6,265 bases of DNA from Bacteroidota bacterium (GCA_021804525.1 JAJZHJ010000089.1:1-6265); one strand, 5' to 3'; positions 1 through 6,265 are shown, counted from the stretch's first letter. Program-made: numbers and translations. Notes: generated from the letters alone by a model not told the origin.

Positions 1-1
1 T

Positions 2-55
2 TCTGGTGGAAGCTCATTTTATTGGTCGGAGCCACCTCTATCAGAAGAGGAATAA
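2..55 (+). CDS. 3' end of an upstream gene, possibly a sensor histidine kinase (partial)
   Basis: Only the last 17 codons and the TAA stop are in the window; the gene begins upstream. The tail reads SGGSSFYWSEPPLSEEE. Its G-G-S-S-F-Y-W core resembles the G-x-G-S-x-F-x-(F/W) strand that ends the HATPase_c domain of two-component sensor kinases, followed by a short acidic tail. That resemblance is the only evidence for both frame and function, so the call is tentative. Frame 1 is also open here but runs into the TolC-like gene, and frame 3 stops at 68. If the reading is right, a two-component sensor lies 56 bp upstream of the pump genes and could control them. Confidence 0.3.
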   Translation, partial: SGGSSFYWSEPPLSEEE

Positions 56-71
56 TTACACAGTGTGAATT
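54..71. promoter_or_regulatory. Imperfect palindrome upstream of the TolC-like gene, possible operator
   Basis: The 18 bases are AATT-ACAC-A-GTGT-G-AATT, two arms that pair completely apart from the central A and one extra G in the right arm. The element overlaps the stop of the upstream fragment and lies about 40 bp before the TolC-like start. Its size and symmetry suit a dimeric repressor site, but no regulator gene is visible and no Bacteroidota -33/-7 promoter could be placed with confidence in this gap. Chance occurrence in AT-rich DNA is possible. Confidence 0.2.
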
Positions 72-111
72 ATGTACAAGAAAAGAAATTAGAAAAAGAT
101 TCATTATCGTT

Positions 112-1392
112 ATGAAGAAAAGAAAAGGAATTTTTATCGCACTTTTAGCTTTCACTGCTTTACAAGGATGGTCGCAAGAAAAGCTCTCCTTGTCGCTTAC
201 TGATGCCCGTACGTATGCGCTGAAGTATAACCGAACGTTGACAAGTGCTGGTTTATCGTTGAAGCAAGCACAAAGTAGCATGTGGGAATCCATTTCAAAA
301 GGATTGCCGCAAATATCCGTTACCGGATCGTATCAAAACTATTTGGGGGCAACTGCAAATTTTAACGGGATGAAACTCGCTTTTGGACAAGCGGGATCAC
401 TGGATGCTCAAGTCAATCAAATGGTTTTCAATGCAGGGTATTGGGTGGGTTTGAAGTTAGCCAAACTCAATGAACAGATGGCAGCAACAAATAAAAGAAA
501 AACTGAGCAAGATGTTGTGCAGCAAGTTACTTCCTCCTATTATGCCATTTTGGTTGGCGAAAAATTAGGAACCTTGCTTCATCAGACCAGAAACAACCTG
601 CAAGAAATTTTGGAGAAAACTAAATCTATGGTGCAGGCAGGCGCTGCCACTCAAACAGATGCTGATCAAATTGATGTACAAGTTGCTTCAACGGAAGACA
701 TGATTAAGTCGAATGAACGACAAGTGGAATTGGGATACAACATGTTGAGAATTCAGTTAGGTGTACATGCTAACACGCAGCTTGTGCTTACCGATTCTAT
801 TCCTGAGTTTGTGAATGATAATCAAATATATCCACTCTTATTACAACCATTTTCAGTTAAGGCTAATCCTTCTTTTTTGGTGTCCGAGAAGCAGGTGGAA
901 ATAGCCAAACAACAAGTGAGACAGACAAAGGCCTCCTGGTTACCAACTGTCTCGGCTGTTTACAGTTATACCTATAAATATATCAAGCCTCAATTTGACT
1001 TGAGTCCTAAAAATTATGTTGGGGTGCAGGCTTCGTGGCCGCTTTTTACTAGCGGTGGAACGTTGTCACAAATCCGTCAGGCCAAGTTACAGGTTGAAAT
1101 GAATGCCAACAATCTGGCTGCTCTGTCCGATCAATTGAGTGTCCAAGATCAGCAAGCGCGTTTTAATCTAAAGAATGCTATGGACAATTTGAAGACTCAA
1201 ACAAGAAGTTTAGACGTGGCACACCGTGTGTTTGCGGATATTATGCGAAAGCATGATCATGGTATGGCAAGTAGTTTGGATATAACCAACGCATCAAACA
1301 ACATGATACAAGTTGAAACAAACTATGTAAATGCTATTTATAGTTTGCTGACAGCGCAAACACAAGTAGAATTATTGTTGAATAAATTTTAA
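112..1392 (+). CDS. TolC-family outer-membrane efflux channel
   Basis: This 426-residue protein is the outer-membrane exit duct of the pump encoded downstream. The ATG at 112 is chosen over the longer open frame from the window edge because it is followed by a clear signal peptide: basic MKKRK, a hydrophobic stretch at residues 6-18, and a likely cut in GWS|Q after residue 21, leaving the N-terminal Gln common in exported Bacteroidota proteins. Two OEP (PF02321-type) repeats are visible. The first, about residues 26-220, has a typical DARTYALKYN start, the KGLPQISVTGSY turn at 63-74 and long amphipathic helices. The second, about 250-426, has the matching SWLPTVSAVYSY at 275-286 and VGVQASWPLFTSGG at 303-316. 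Length is at the short end for the family. No Shine-Dalgarno sequence precedes the start, as is normal in Bacteroidota. The substrate cannot be inferred from this component. Confidence 0.93.
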   Translation: MKKRKGIFIALLAFTALQGWSQEKLSLSLTDARTYALKYNRTLTSAGLSLKQAQSSMWESISKGLPQISVTGSYQNYLGATANFNGMKLAFGQAGSLDAQVNQMVFNAGYWVGLKLAKLNEQMAATNKRKTEQDVVQQVTSSYYAILVGEKLGTLLHQTRNNLQEILEKTKSMVQAGAATQTDADQIDVQVASTEDMIKSNERQVELGYNMLRIQLGVHANTQLVLTDSIPEFVNDNQIYPLLLQPFSVKANPSFLVSEKQVEIAKQQVRQTKASWLPTVSAVYSYTYKYIKPQFDLSPKNYVGVQASWPLFTSGGTLSQIRQAKLQVEMNANNLAALSDQLSVQDQQARFNLKNAMDNLKTQTRSLDVAHRVFADIMRKHDHGMASSLDITNASNNMIQVETNYVNAIYSLLTAQTQVELLLNKF

Positions 1393-1459
1393 ATCGAACT
1401 CATACAGTCATTTTTTTTCGATATGAAACGAACATGGCAAAAAGAGTATAGTCAAACAA

Positions 1460-1478
1460 AAAAATGATTATCATTTGT
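1460..1478. promoter_or_regulatory. Putative Fur box in the gap between channel and adaptor genes
   Basis: The centre, 1462-1476, is a perfect inverted repeat, AAATGAT-T-ATCATTT. Read on the - strand and aligned to the classical Fur consensus GATAATGATAATCATTATC, 14 of 19 positions match, including all 13 of the core AATGATAATCATT. It lies 40 bp before the adaptor start. It overlaps TATCATTTG (1469-1477), a near match to the Bacteroidota -7 element TAnnTTTG with one extra spacer base; no -33 TTTG is seen at the right distance. If real, iron-loaded Fur would block a promoter for the adaptor and pump genes. The rest of the 126-bp gap contains a T8 run (1411-1418) with no strong hairpin before it. 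Confidence 0.5.
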
Positions 1479-1518
1479 CACGGAGTTCCAGTAGATATCT
1501 AAAATAAATTATAAACAG

Positions 1519-2550
1519 ATGAATAAATTAATGCTTACAGCTTTGAGTGGACTGACTATTATTTCCCTGATAGGATGCTCCAAAGTAACACAAAAGAAAG
1601 AAGTGACCACGCAAATGGTTCGTGTGATCACATTAAAGAAACAAGAAATCAGCAGAACAATTGAATTCTCTTCGACGTTGGAAAGCAAAAAAGAAGTGGA
1701 TCTTGTACCTGCCTCACCAGGTAAAATTGATCATATTTTGGTCAGAATTGGAGATCACGTCAGCAAAGGTCAGTTAGTGGTGCAAATGGATCCTACGCAA
1801 TTGATCACAGCGAAGATTCAGTTTGAAAATTTGAAATCGGACATGAAACGCGTGGAAGCGCTTCGACAGTCAGGAACCATCACGCAACAATCGTTCGATC
1901 AGACAAAAGCTCAATACGATCTGAATAAAACAAATCTTCAATACATGGAGAAAAACGTGAATCTTCGATCGCCAATCAATGGTGTTGTGTCGGCCAAAAA
2001 CTTTGAAGATCAGGAAATGTATTCCGGTTCTCCCAATGCACAGACAGGCAAAGTATCTATTGTGACAATAGTGGAAATGAATCCGCTCAAAGCCCTTGTT
2101 GATATCCCCGAATCCTATTTGCCGCAAATTAAATCAGGAATGCAAGTGACCGTCGCAACCGATGTATTTCCCAATAAAATATTTCCAGCCCATGTGGTGC
2201 GTATTTATCCAACCATTGACCAATCGACTCTTTCTGTAAAAGTGGAAATCGAAGTTCCTAATGCCGCCGAAATGTTACGTCCCGGTATGTTCTGCCGTGC
2301 AACAGTTGATTTTGGAAAAGCAGAAGCATTGGTGGTGCCTTATCAAGCCGTATTGAAAATGCAAGGTTCAAATGAGCGCTATGTATTTTTGGAAAAGAAC
2401 GGAAAATCAGAACGGGTAGTCGTGACCTTAGGAAAACGATTTAATGATCAGACAGAGATTGTTTCCGATAGTATCGCGGAAGGAGATCACTTGATTGTTG
2501 TGGGCCAGAACCGTTTAATCGGCGGTGATTCTGTCACGGTAGTACATTGA
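1519..2550 (+). CDS. Periplasmic adaptor (membrane fusion) lipoprotein of the RND pump
   Basis: This 343-residue adaptor joins the inner-membrane RND trimer to the TolC-like channel. Residues 1-20 form a lipoprotein signal with lipobox L-I-G-C, so Cys20 should be acylated; the following SKVTQKK is basic and lacks the acidic export signal of surface lipoproteins, which fits a periplasm-facing anchor. Domains in order: first half of the biotinyl-lipoyl domain at about 58-92 (VPASPGKIDHILVRIGDHV), a short coiled-coil hairpin at about 93-147, second half-lipoyl strand LRSPINGVVSAK at 149-160, beta-barrel at about 185-265 (including RPGMFCRATVDFG, 254-266), and a membrane-proximal domain from VVPYQAVL (272-279) to the end. 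The compact size and short hairpin are usual for Bacteroidota adaptors. It follows the Fur-like site and precedes the pump by 45 bp, implying co-transcription. A second ATG at codon 5 would shorten the basic N-region, so the first is preferred. Confidence 0.93.
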   Translation: MNKLMLTALSGLTIISLIGCSKVTQKKEVTTQMVRVITLKKQEISRTIEFSSTLESKKEVDLVPASPGKIDHILVRIGDHVSKGQLVVQMDPTQLITAKIQFENLKSDMKRVEALRQSGTITQQSFDQTKAQYDLNKTNLQYMEKNVNLRSPINGVVSAKNFEDQEMYSGSPNAQTGKVSIVTIVEMNPLKALVDIPESYLPQIKSGMQVTVATDVFPNKIFPAHVVRIYPTIDQSTLSVKVEIEVPNAAEMLRPGMFCRATVDFGKAEALVVPYQAVLKMQGSNERYVFLEKNGKSERVVVTLGKRFNDQTEIVSDSIAEGDHLIVVGQNRLIGGDSVTVVH

Positions 2551-2595
2551 TTTTTCATTCTTTAGTAGAAATTTAAACATTGAAATGAAGTAATT

Positions 2596-5500
2596 ATGAG
2601 TATATATAAATCAGCGGTAAACAATCCGATTACCACGATGATGATTTTTGTCGGTGTCATTGTGTTTGGATTGTATTCGCTTACCCGCCTGCCTATCGAT
2701 TTTTATCCAAAGATGGATTTGCCCATGATTTCGGTTGTGACCACCTACTCAGGAGCCAATGCGTCGGATATTGAAACAAATATTACCAAACCACTCGAAG
2801 ATGCACTGAATGGGATTCAGGGATTAAAAGAGTTGACTTCAACTTCAGAAGATAATCTATCCATTATCACGTTACAGTTTGAATGGGGTACCAACCTGGA
2901 CGAGTCGATGAATGACATTCGGACTTCCATAGATCAGGTATATACTAATTTCCCTGATGGAGTGCAACGTCCTTCTGTGGTGAAGTTCAGCACAAGTATG
3001 ATGCCTATCATCATGTACTCTATAACAGCCAAAGAAAGCTACCCGGGATTAGCAAAGCTAATCAACGAGAAGATTATCAATCCATTGAATCGGATTGACG
3101 GTATTGGTTCGGCGTCGATGATGGGAGCACCTCAAAGAACAATCTATGTGGACGTTGACAAAAATCGCTTGGAGGCTTATCATTTGAGTTTGGAGCAGAT
3201 TGGCAACGCCATTGGCGCGAGAAATCTCAATACGCCCTCTGGAGACATTAAGATGGGAAGTTCGGACTATCAATTGCGAGTGCAAGGCCAGTTTCAAGAA
3301 AGCGACCAAATAAGAAACGTTGTGGTAGCGACCGTCAATGGCAGCCAGATTTTGGTACGCGACCTTGCTTCTGTGCGTGATACATTGCAAGATGCCACGA
3401 TGGAGACGAAAGAAAACGGGAAGAATGGAATTCAGCTCATGGTGATGAAGCAATCAGGGGCCAATACTGTAGCAGTAGCCCGGGATGTGAAAGCTATGAT
3501 GGCTCAGATTGAACCAACCTTACCATCGGATGTGAAAGTAAAAGAAGTCTTCGACTCTTCATCGTTCATCAAGGGGTCGGTTACAAATCTTTCTGATGCA
3601 CTTCTTTTTGCCTTAATTTTTGTGGCTGGTGTAGTCTTCTTTTTCTTGGGACGTTGGCGTGCTACATTAATCATTATTTTGACAATCCCGATTTCGTTGA
3701 TCACGGCATTGATTTATTTGGCATTAACAGGAAATTCGTTGAATATTATTTCTCTTTCATCGCTTTCTATTGCTATCGGGATGGTGGTGGACGATGCTAT
3801 TGTGGTGTTGGAGAATATTACAAAGCATATTGAACGTGGCAGCAGTCCGCGCGAGGCTGCGATTTACGCTACCAATGAAGTTTGGTTGGCCGTGATTGTG
3901 ACGACAATGGTTGTAGTAGCAGTATTTATGCCATTAACTTTTGTAACAGGTATCACTGGGGTAATGTTTAATCAATTAGGCTGGATTGTTTCAATCACGG
4001 TGGTAACTTCCACATTGGCAGCCATTACTATTACTCCGATGTTGTCGTCGCGTTTGCTACGCTTGCGCCCGAAGGAACAAAAATCGACAAAACGATTCAG
4101 TTATGACAACACAGTCGGGAAATGGCTTAATCAATTAGATCATTGGTACGAGAGAAAACTTCATTGGGCTTTGGGGCACAAAGTATGGGTGTTAGGTACT
4201 GCATTTGTAATATTTGCTATCTCATTGTTTTTGGCTCAATTTATTGGCACGGAGTATTTGCCTACTTCGGATCAAAGTCAATTGACGATTAAAGCAGAAC
4301 TTGCTCCCGGTACACGCGTAGAAGTAACCTCACAAACGGCACGAAAGATTGAACAAATGCTTTCGAAAACTGTACCTGAAATAGAATTAATCACTACTTC
4401 GTCTGGAGCTAACGATCAAGGTGGTATTTCTGCTATTTTCAATGGATCGTCAGGAAGTAATATGATTAGCATGAACATTCGATTGAAGCCCATTACCAAG
4501 CGAAAACGATCTGATGCTCAAATTGCAGAGGCCATACGTCCCGAAATTGCCAAGCTACCTGAGATTGTGAATTATCAAGTCACTTCAGGAGGTATCTCGT
4601 TTGGCTCTTCTACTACTTTCGATATTGAAATTTACGGATACGATTTTGACGAAACCAATAAATTGGCGCAAGAAGTCAAGCATTCCGTTGAAGGGTTGCA
4701 AGGCGTTCGCGACGTTCAAATAAGCCGCAAAGATGATAAACCAGAATTGGAAGTGGCACTTGATCGTCAAAAATTGGCTTTGTATGGTTTGACTAACGCG
4801 GGTGTTTCGGCTGTGATTCACGATTGTGTGAATGGGCTAACGGCCAGTAAATTTCATGAAGAGGGCGATGAATACGATATCATTGTTCGTCTTAATGCTG
4901 ATGAACGCAATTCAATCACGGCATTGCAAGAACTCTCCATTCCCACTCCACAAGGCAATAATGTCAAATTGAAGGAGTTGGGGACTGTGAAAGAATATTG
5001 GGCACCGCCTAATATTGATCACAAAGATAAACAACGTATTGTGACGGTCTCTATTACACCAGTGAATGTATCGTTAGGTACGCTTGCTAATGAGGTAAAA
5101 GGAAAAATTGCTAAGTTGAGCGTCCCATCGGATGTACAGATTGTTCTGGCAGGAATCTATAAAGATCAACAAGACTCTTTCAAGGATTTAGGATTGTTGC
5201 TCGTGTTGGTTGTTTTGTTGGTATTTATTGTTATGGCATCTCAGTTTGAGTCGTTCTCAAAACCTTTTGCTATCATGTTTTCCATTCCGTTTGCTTTCAC
5301 GGGCGTTATTTTGGCACTACTGCTTACTGGAACGAAGCTGGGTATGATAGCCGCGTTAGGATCGGTATTGTTGGTTGGAATTGTGGTGAAGAATGGAATT
5401 GTGATGGTCGATTTTATCAACTTGTTACGAGATAGAGGCCTTCCATTGAATGAAGCCATTACCAAAGGTGGTCGTTCGCGTTTGCGCCCTGTGTTGATGA

Positions 5501-5745
5501 CAGCGTCGGCTACGTTTCTCGGCATGCTGCCAATGGCAATGAGTGTGGGCGACGGTGCCGAAACCTGGACTCCAATGGGAATTACCGTAATTGGTGGATT
5601 GATTTTCTCAACAATCGTTACCTTAATGATTGTTCCGGTGATGTATGCTATTTTATCGCGACGCGGTGAACGCGACAAAGAAGGACTTGTGAGAAAACAA
5701 TTCCATTTTATGGATGAGTTGTCAAAAGAAAAAGCGAAGGAATAA
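2596..5745 (+). CDS. RND-family proton-driven efflux pump, HAE-1-like (AcrB type)
   Basis: This 1049-residue inner-membrane pump exports substrates using proton flow; its length is typical of AcrB-type transporters. The 12-helix pattern is visible: TM1 about 12-30, TM2-6 within 333-486, TM7 about 529-549, TM8-12 within 864-1020, with two large periplasmic loops (31-332 and 550-863) for the porter and docking domains. Proton-relay residues are present: Asp399 and Asp400 in TM4 (GMVVDDAIVVLEN, 395-407) and Lys932 in TM10 (VGIVVKNGIVMVDF, 927-940). The VVDDAIVVLEN form matches the HAE-1 drug/organic class and differs from the HME metal pumps; no cluster of methionine metal ligands was recognised. 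Other family marks are the RLPIDFYP segment (31-38), the EYLPTSDQS segment after TM7 (553-561) and APGTRVEVT (570-578). There is a single cysteine, Cys744. The C-terminus is a charged cytosolic tail from about 1021. Substrate is unknown. Confidence 0.96.
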   Translation: MSIYKSAVNNPITTMMIFVGVIVFGLYSLTRLPIDFYPKMDLPMISVVTTYSGANASDIETNITKPLEDALNGIQGLKELTSTSEDNLSIITLQFEWGTNLDESMNDIRTSIDQVYTNFPDGVQRPSVVKFSTSMMPIIMYSITAKESYPGLAKLINEKIINPLNRIDGIGSASMMGAPQRTIYVDVDKNRLEAYHLSLEQIGNAIGARNLNTPSGDIKMGSSDYQLRVQGQFQESDQIRNVVVATVNGSQILVRDLASVRDTLQDATMETKENGKNGIQLMVMKQSGANTVAVARDVKAMMAQIEPTLPSDVKVKEVFDSSSFIKGSVTNLSDALLFALIFVAGVVFFFLGRWRATLIIILTIPISLITALIYLALTGNSLNIISLSSLSIAIGMVVDDAIVVLENITKHIERGSSPREAAIYATNEVWLAVIVTTMVVVAVFMPLTFVTGITGVMFNQLGWIVSITVVTSTLAAITITPMLSSRLLRLRPKEQKSTKRFSYDNTVGKWLNQLDHWYERKLHWALGHKVWVLGTAFVIFAISLFLAQFIGTEYLPTSDQSQLTIKAELAPGTRVEVTSQTARKIEQMLSKTVPEIELITTSSGANDQGGISAIFNGSSGSNMISMNIRLKPITKRKRSDAQIAEAIRPEIAKLPEIVNYQVTSGGISFGSSTTFDIEIYGYDFDETNKLAQEVKHSVEGLQGVRDVQISRKDDKPELEVALDRQKLALYGLTNAGVSAVIHDCVNGLTASKFHEEGDEYDIIVRLNADERNSITALQELSIPTPQGNNVKLKELGTVKEYWAPPNIDHKDKQRIVTVSITPVNVSLGTLANEVKGKIAKLSVPSDVQIVLAGIYKDQQDSFKDLGLLLVLVVLLVFIVMASQFESFSKPFAIMFSIPFAFTGVILALLLTGTKLGMIAALGSVLLVGIVVKNGIVMVDFINLLRDRGLPLNEAITKGGRSRLRPVLMTASATFLGMLPMAMSVGDGAETWTPMGITVIGGLIFSTIVTLMIVPVMYAILSRRGERDKEGLVRKQFHFMDELSKEKAKE

Positions 5746-5788
5746 AGTTAGCAAAAATAGGCATACAGGAAACAAGCACGACGTTCTA

Positions 5789-5832
5789 ACGAATTCCATG
5801 TGGCCTTAATATAAAAACAAATTCGTATGAAA
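5789..5832 (+). repeat. Copy 1 of a duplicated start-region repeat
   Basis: This 44-nt segment is a direct repeat of 5851-5894. Over 39 aligned bases 35 are identical, all four differences are transitions, and there are two compensating 5-nt gaps (ATATA present only in copy 1, ATTCA only in copy 2). Both copies hold AAAACAAATT and end in CGTATGAAA. In copy 1 that ATG (5827) opens a 14-codon frame through the hairpin. Its first bases (ACGAATT, 5789-5795) can also pair with AATTCGT at 5820-5826. Confidence 0.75.
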
Positions 5833-5865
5833 CGCGTCCCGTCTTGCGGGACGAGTTCCATACGA
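5823..5865 (+). other. 43-nt interrupted hairpin in the leader of the PII-like gene
   Basis: The arms are TCGTATG-A-AAC-G-CGTCCCG (5823-5841) and CGGGACG-A-GTT-C-CATACGA (5847-5865), with loop TCTTG. Seventeen of 19 arm positions pair; the two mismatches are A/C and G/A. The 7-bp inner stem is GC-rich amid AT-rich DNA. No T run follows on the + strand, so it is not a normal terminator for the pump gene. On the - strand it is followed by a T-rich stretch, but no - strand gene needs a terminator here. Candidates are an RNA regulatory or processing structure between the pump and PII-like genes, or a palindromic REP-like repeat. Confidence 0.7.
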
Positions 5866-5871
5866 CCTTAA
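5827..5871 (+). CDS. Possible 14-codon leader peptide
   Basis: ATG at 5827 opens MKRVPSCGTSSIRP and stops with TAA at 5869-5871, 17 nt before the PII-like start. The start context (ACAAATT, then CGTATGAAA) is the duplicated copy of the one used by the real downstream gene. The frame spans the whole right arm and nearly all the left arm of the hairpin, so translation would melt that structure. No family resemblance is claimed, and there is no run of a single amino acid as in classical amino-acid attenuators. It may be a by-product of the duplication. Confidence 0.25.
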   Translation: MKRVPSCGTSSIRP

Positions 5872-5894
5872 AAACAAATTATTCACGTATGAAA
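5851..5894 (+). repeat. Copy 2 of a duplicated start-region repeat, overlapping the true start codon
   Basis: This is the downstream partner of 5789-5832, offset by 62 nt. It ends in CGTATGAAA, where the ATG is the start codon of the PII-like gene (5889). Unlike copy 1, it carries CATACG (5859-5864), which is exactly complementary to CGTATG both in copy 1 (5824-5829) and at its own 3' end (5886-5891). Confidence 0.75.
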
Positions 5895-6182
5895 GCAGTA
5901 TATATTGTATTTAATCAAGCAAATACAGAACGGATAAAGTATATGCTCGATCGTTTATCTATTCGGGGATATAGTTGGTGGGCGGAAGTGCAAGGACAAG
6001 GATCGGTGGATGGCGAACCTCGTTTTGGGACACACACGTGGCCAGAAATGAACTCTGCCGTGCTAACGATGGTTCCTGAAGAGAAAGTGCAACAGCTGCT
6101 CGACACAGTAAAGAAAATCGATGATATCAATCACGAAATTGGTATTCGCGCCTTTGTATGGAATATTGAAGCATCCTATTGA
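5889..6182 (+). CDS. PII-like small regulatory protein linked to the RND pump
   Basis: This 97-residue cytosolic protein has no signal peptide or membrane segment. Start and size fit the PII/GlnB-like fold: strand MKAVYIVFNQ (1-10), helix about 12-24, strand and turn RGYSWWAEVQGQGS (26-39), a T-loop-like segment VDGEPRFGTHTWPEMN (40-55), strand AVLTMVP (57-63), helix EEKVQQLLDTVKKIDDIN (64-81), and a last strand GIRAFVWNIEAS (85-96). It lacks the Tyr-bearing T-loop of true GlnB/GlnK. Small PII-like proteins beside RND pumps are known in several phyla, including the PII-NG group near metal efflux genes. Asp41, Glu43, His49 and His82 are possible metal or ligand contacts (inference). The ATG is preferred over an upstream in-frame TTG at 5844, which lies in the hairpin loop and would add 15 unlikely residues. 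It is 143 bp after the pump and before a terminator, so probably the last gene of the operon. Confidence 0.75.
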   Translation: MKAVYIVFNQANTERIKYMLDRLSIRGYSWWAEVQGQGSVDGEPRFGTHTWPEMNSAVLTMVPEEKVQQLLDTVKKIDDINHEIGIRAFVWNIEASY

Positions 6183-6207
6183 GTGGTTTGTATTGAGAAT
6201 CATATTG

Positions 6208-6244
6208 AAAACGGGATTGAAATTACATTCAATTCCGTTTTTTT
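6208..6244 (+). terminator. Intrinsic (rho-independent) terminator of the operon
   Basis: The stem AAAACGGGATTGAA (6208-6221) pairs with TTCAATTCCGTTTT (6228-6241) over 14 positions with one G-U wobble, around loop ATTACA. It is followed by a run of T to 6244. It begins 25 nt after the PII-like stop. The A run at its 5' side could let it also stop transcription arriving from the - strand. No gene is seen in the remaining 21 bases. Confidence 0.92.
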
Positions 6245-6265
6245 AGTTTGTAATATGTTGATAAT

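Noticed and set aside
1..104. Open frame on the - strand running off the left edge, starting at 104
   Set aside because: Short, no recognisable motif, and incompatible with the better-supported + strand gene tail ending at 55.
22..111. In-frame upstream extension of the TolC-like protein
   Set aside because: The extra 30 residues, from a TTG, would bury a clear signal peptide inside the protein; the ATG at 112 gives a normal export signal.
1393..1422. Possible terminator after the channel gene (ATCGAA...TTCGAT around a T8 run)
   Set aside because: Only a 6-bp stem with an 18-nt loop, and most of the T run lies within the loop rather than after the stem.
1423..1467. 14-codon frame MKRTWQKEYSQTKK between channel and adaptor genes
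   Set aside because: Lysine-rich, set in A-rich DNA, overlapping the Fur-like palindrome, with no duplicated start context or structure to support it.
2585..2593. Start-stop element ATG-AAG-TAA just before the pump gene
   Set aside because: Two codons in AT-rich DNA; likely chance, although it lies 2 nt from the true ATG.
3058..3453. 131-codon open frame on the - strand opposite the pump gene
   Set aside because: It lies wholly within the well-supported RND coding sequence, has no family resemblance and no leader of its own; an antisense shadow. The same holds for - strand frames at 1870-2127, 3504-3704, 4585-4821, 5241-5678 and 5915-6130.
5823..5865. Hairpin as a terminator of the pump gene
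   Set aside because: No T run follows on the + strand; the next bases are CCTTAAAAAC, so ordinary intrinsic termination is not expected.

Overview
The window carries one gene cluster, all on the + strand: a tripartite RND efflux pump followed by a small PII-like protein. The organism is probably a member of the Bacteroidota, most likely Bacteroidales. The grounds are moderately AT-rich DNA, A/T-rich start-codon leaders with no Shine-Dalgarno sequence, a signal peptide followed by Gln, a lipoprotein-type periplasmic adaptor, and the gene order outer-membrane factor, adaptor, RND pump, PII-like protein. The genus cannot be read from the sequence.

Layout: bases 2-55 appear to be the last 17 codons of an upstream gene whose tail resembles the end of a histidine-kinase ATPase domain (weak evidence). 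A TolC-type outer-membrane channel follows at 112-1392. The 126-bp gap at 1393-1518 holds a perfect 7-1-7 palindrome that matches the core of a Fur box. The lipoprotein adaptor is at 1519-2550. After only 45 bp comes the 1049-residue RND pump at 2596-5745, whose TM4 signature is of the drug/organic-compound (HAE-1) type rather than the heavy-metal (HME) type. A 143-bp gap at 5746-5888 contains a 43-nt interrupted hairpin and two copies of a translation-start region. A 97-residue PII-like gene follows at 5889-6182, and a strong intrinsic terminator at 6208-6244 closes the unit.

How the parts fit: the RND trimer uses proton flow to move substrates from the periplasm or inner-membrane outer leaflet. 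The adaptor links it to the TolC-like channel, which opens outside the cell. The PII-like protein is cytosolic by sequence and could sense a small molecule or metal and act on the pump; this is inference. No terminator was seen before 6208, so all four genes may share one transcript, with a possible internal, iron-responsive promoter before the adaptor gene.

The most unusual part is the leader of the PII-like gene. A start-region segment is duplicated 62 nt apart. The upstream copy opens a 14-codon reading frame that runs exactly through the hairpin and stops 17 nt before the real start. A CATACG segment in the hairpin is complementary both to the upstream copy and to the sequence containing the true start codon. 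This has the form of a leader-peptide or RNA switch, although a decayed palindromic repeat is a fair alternative.
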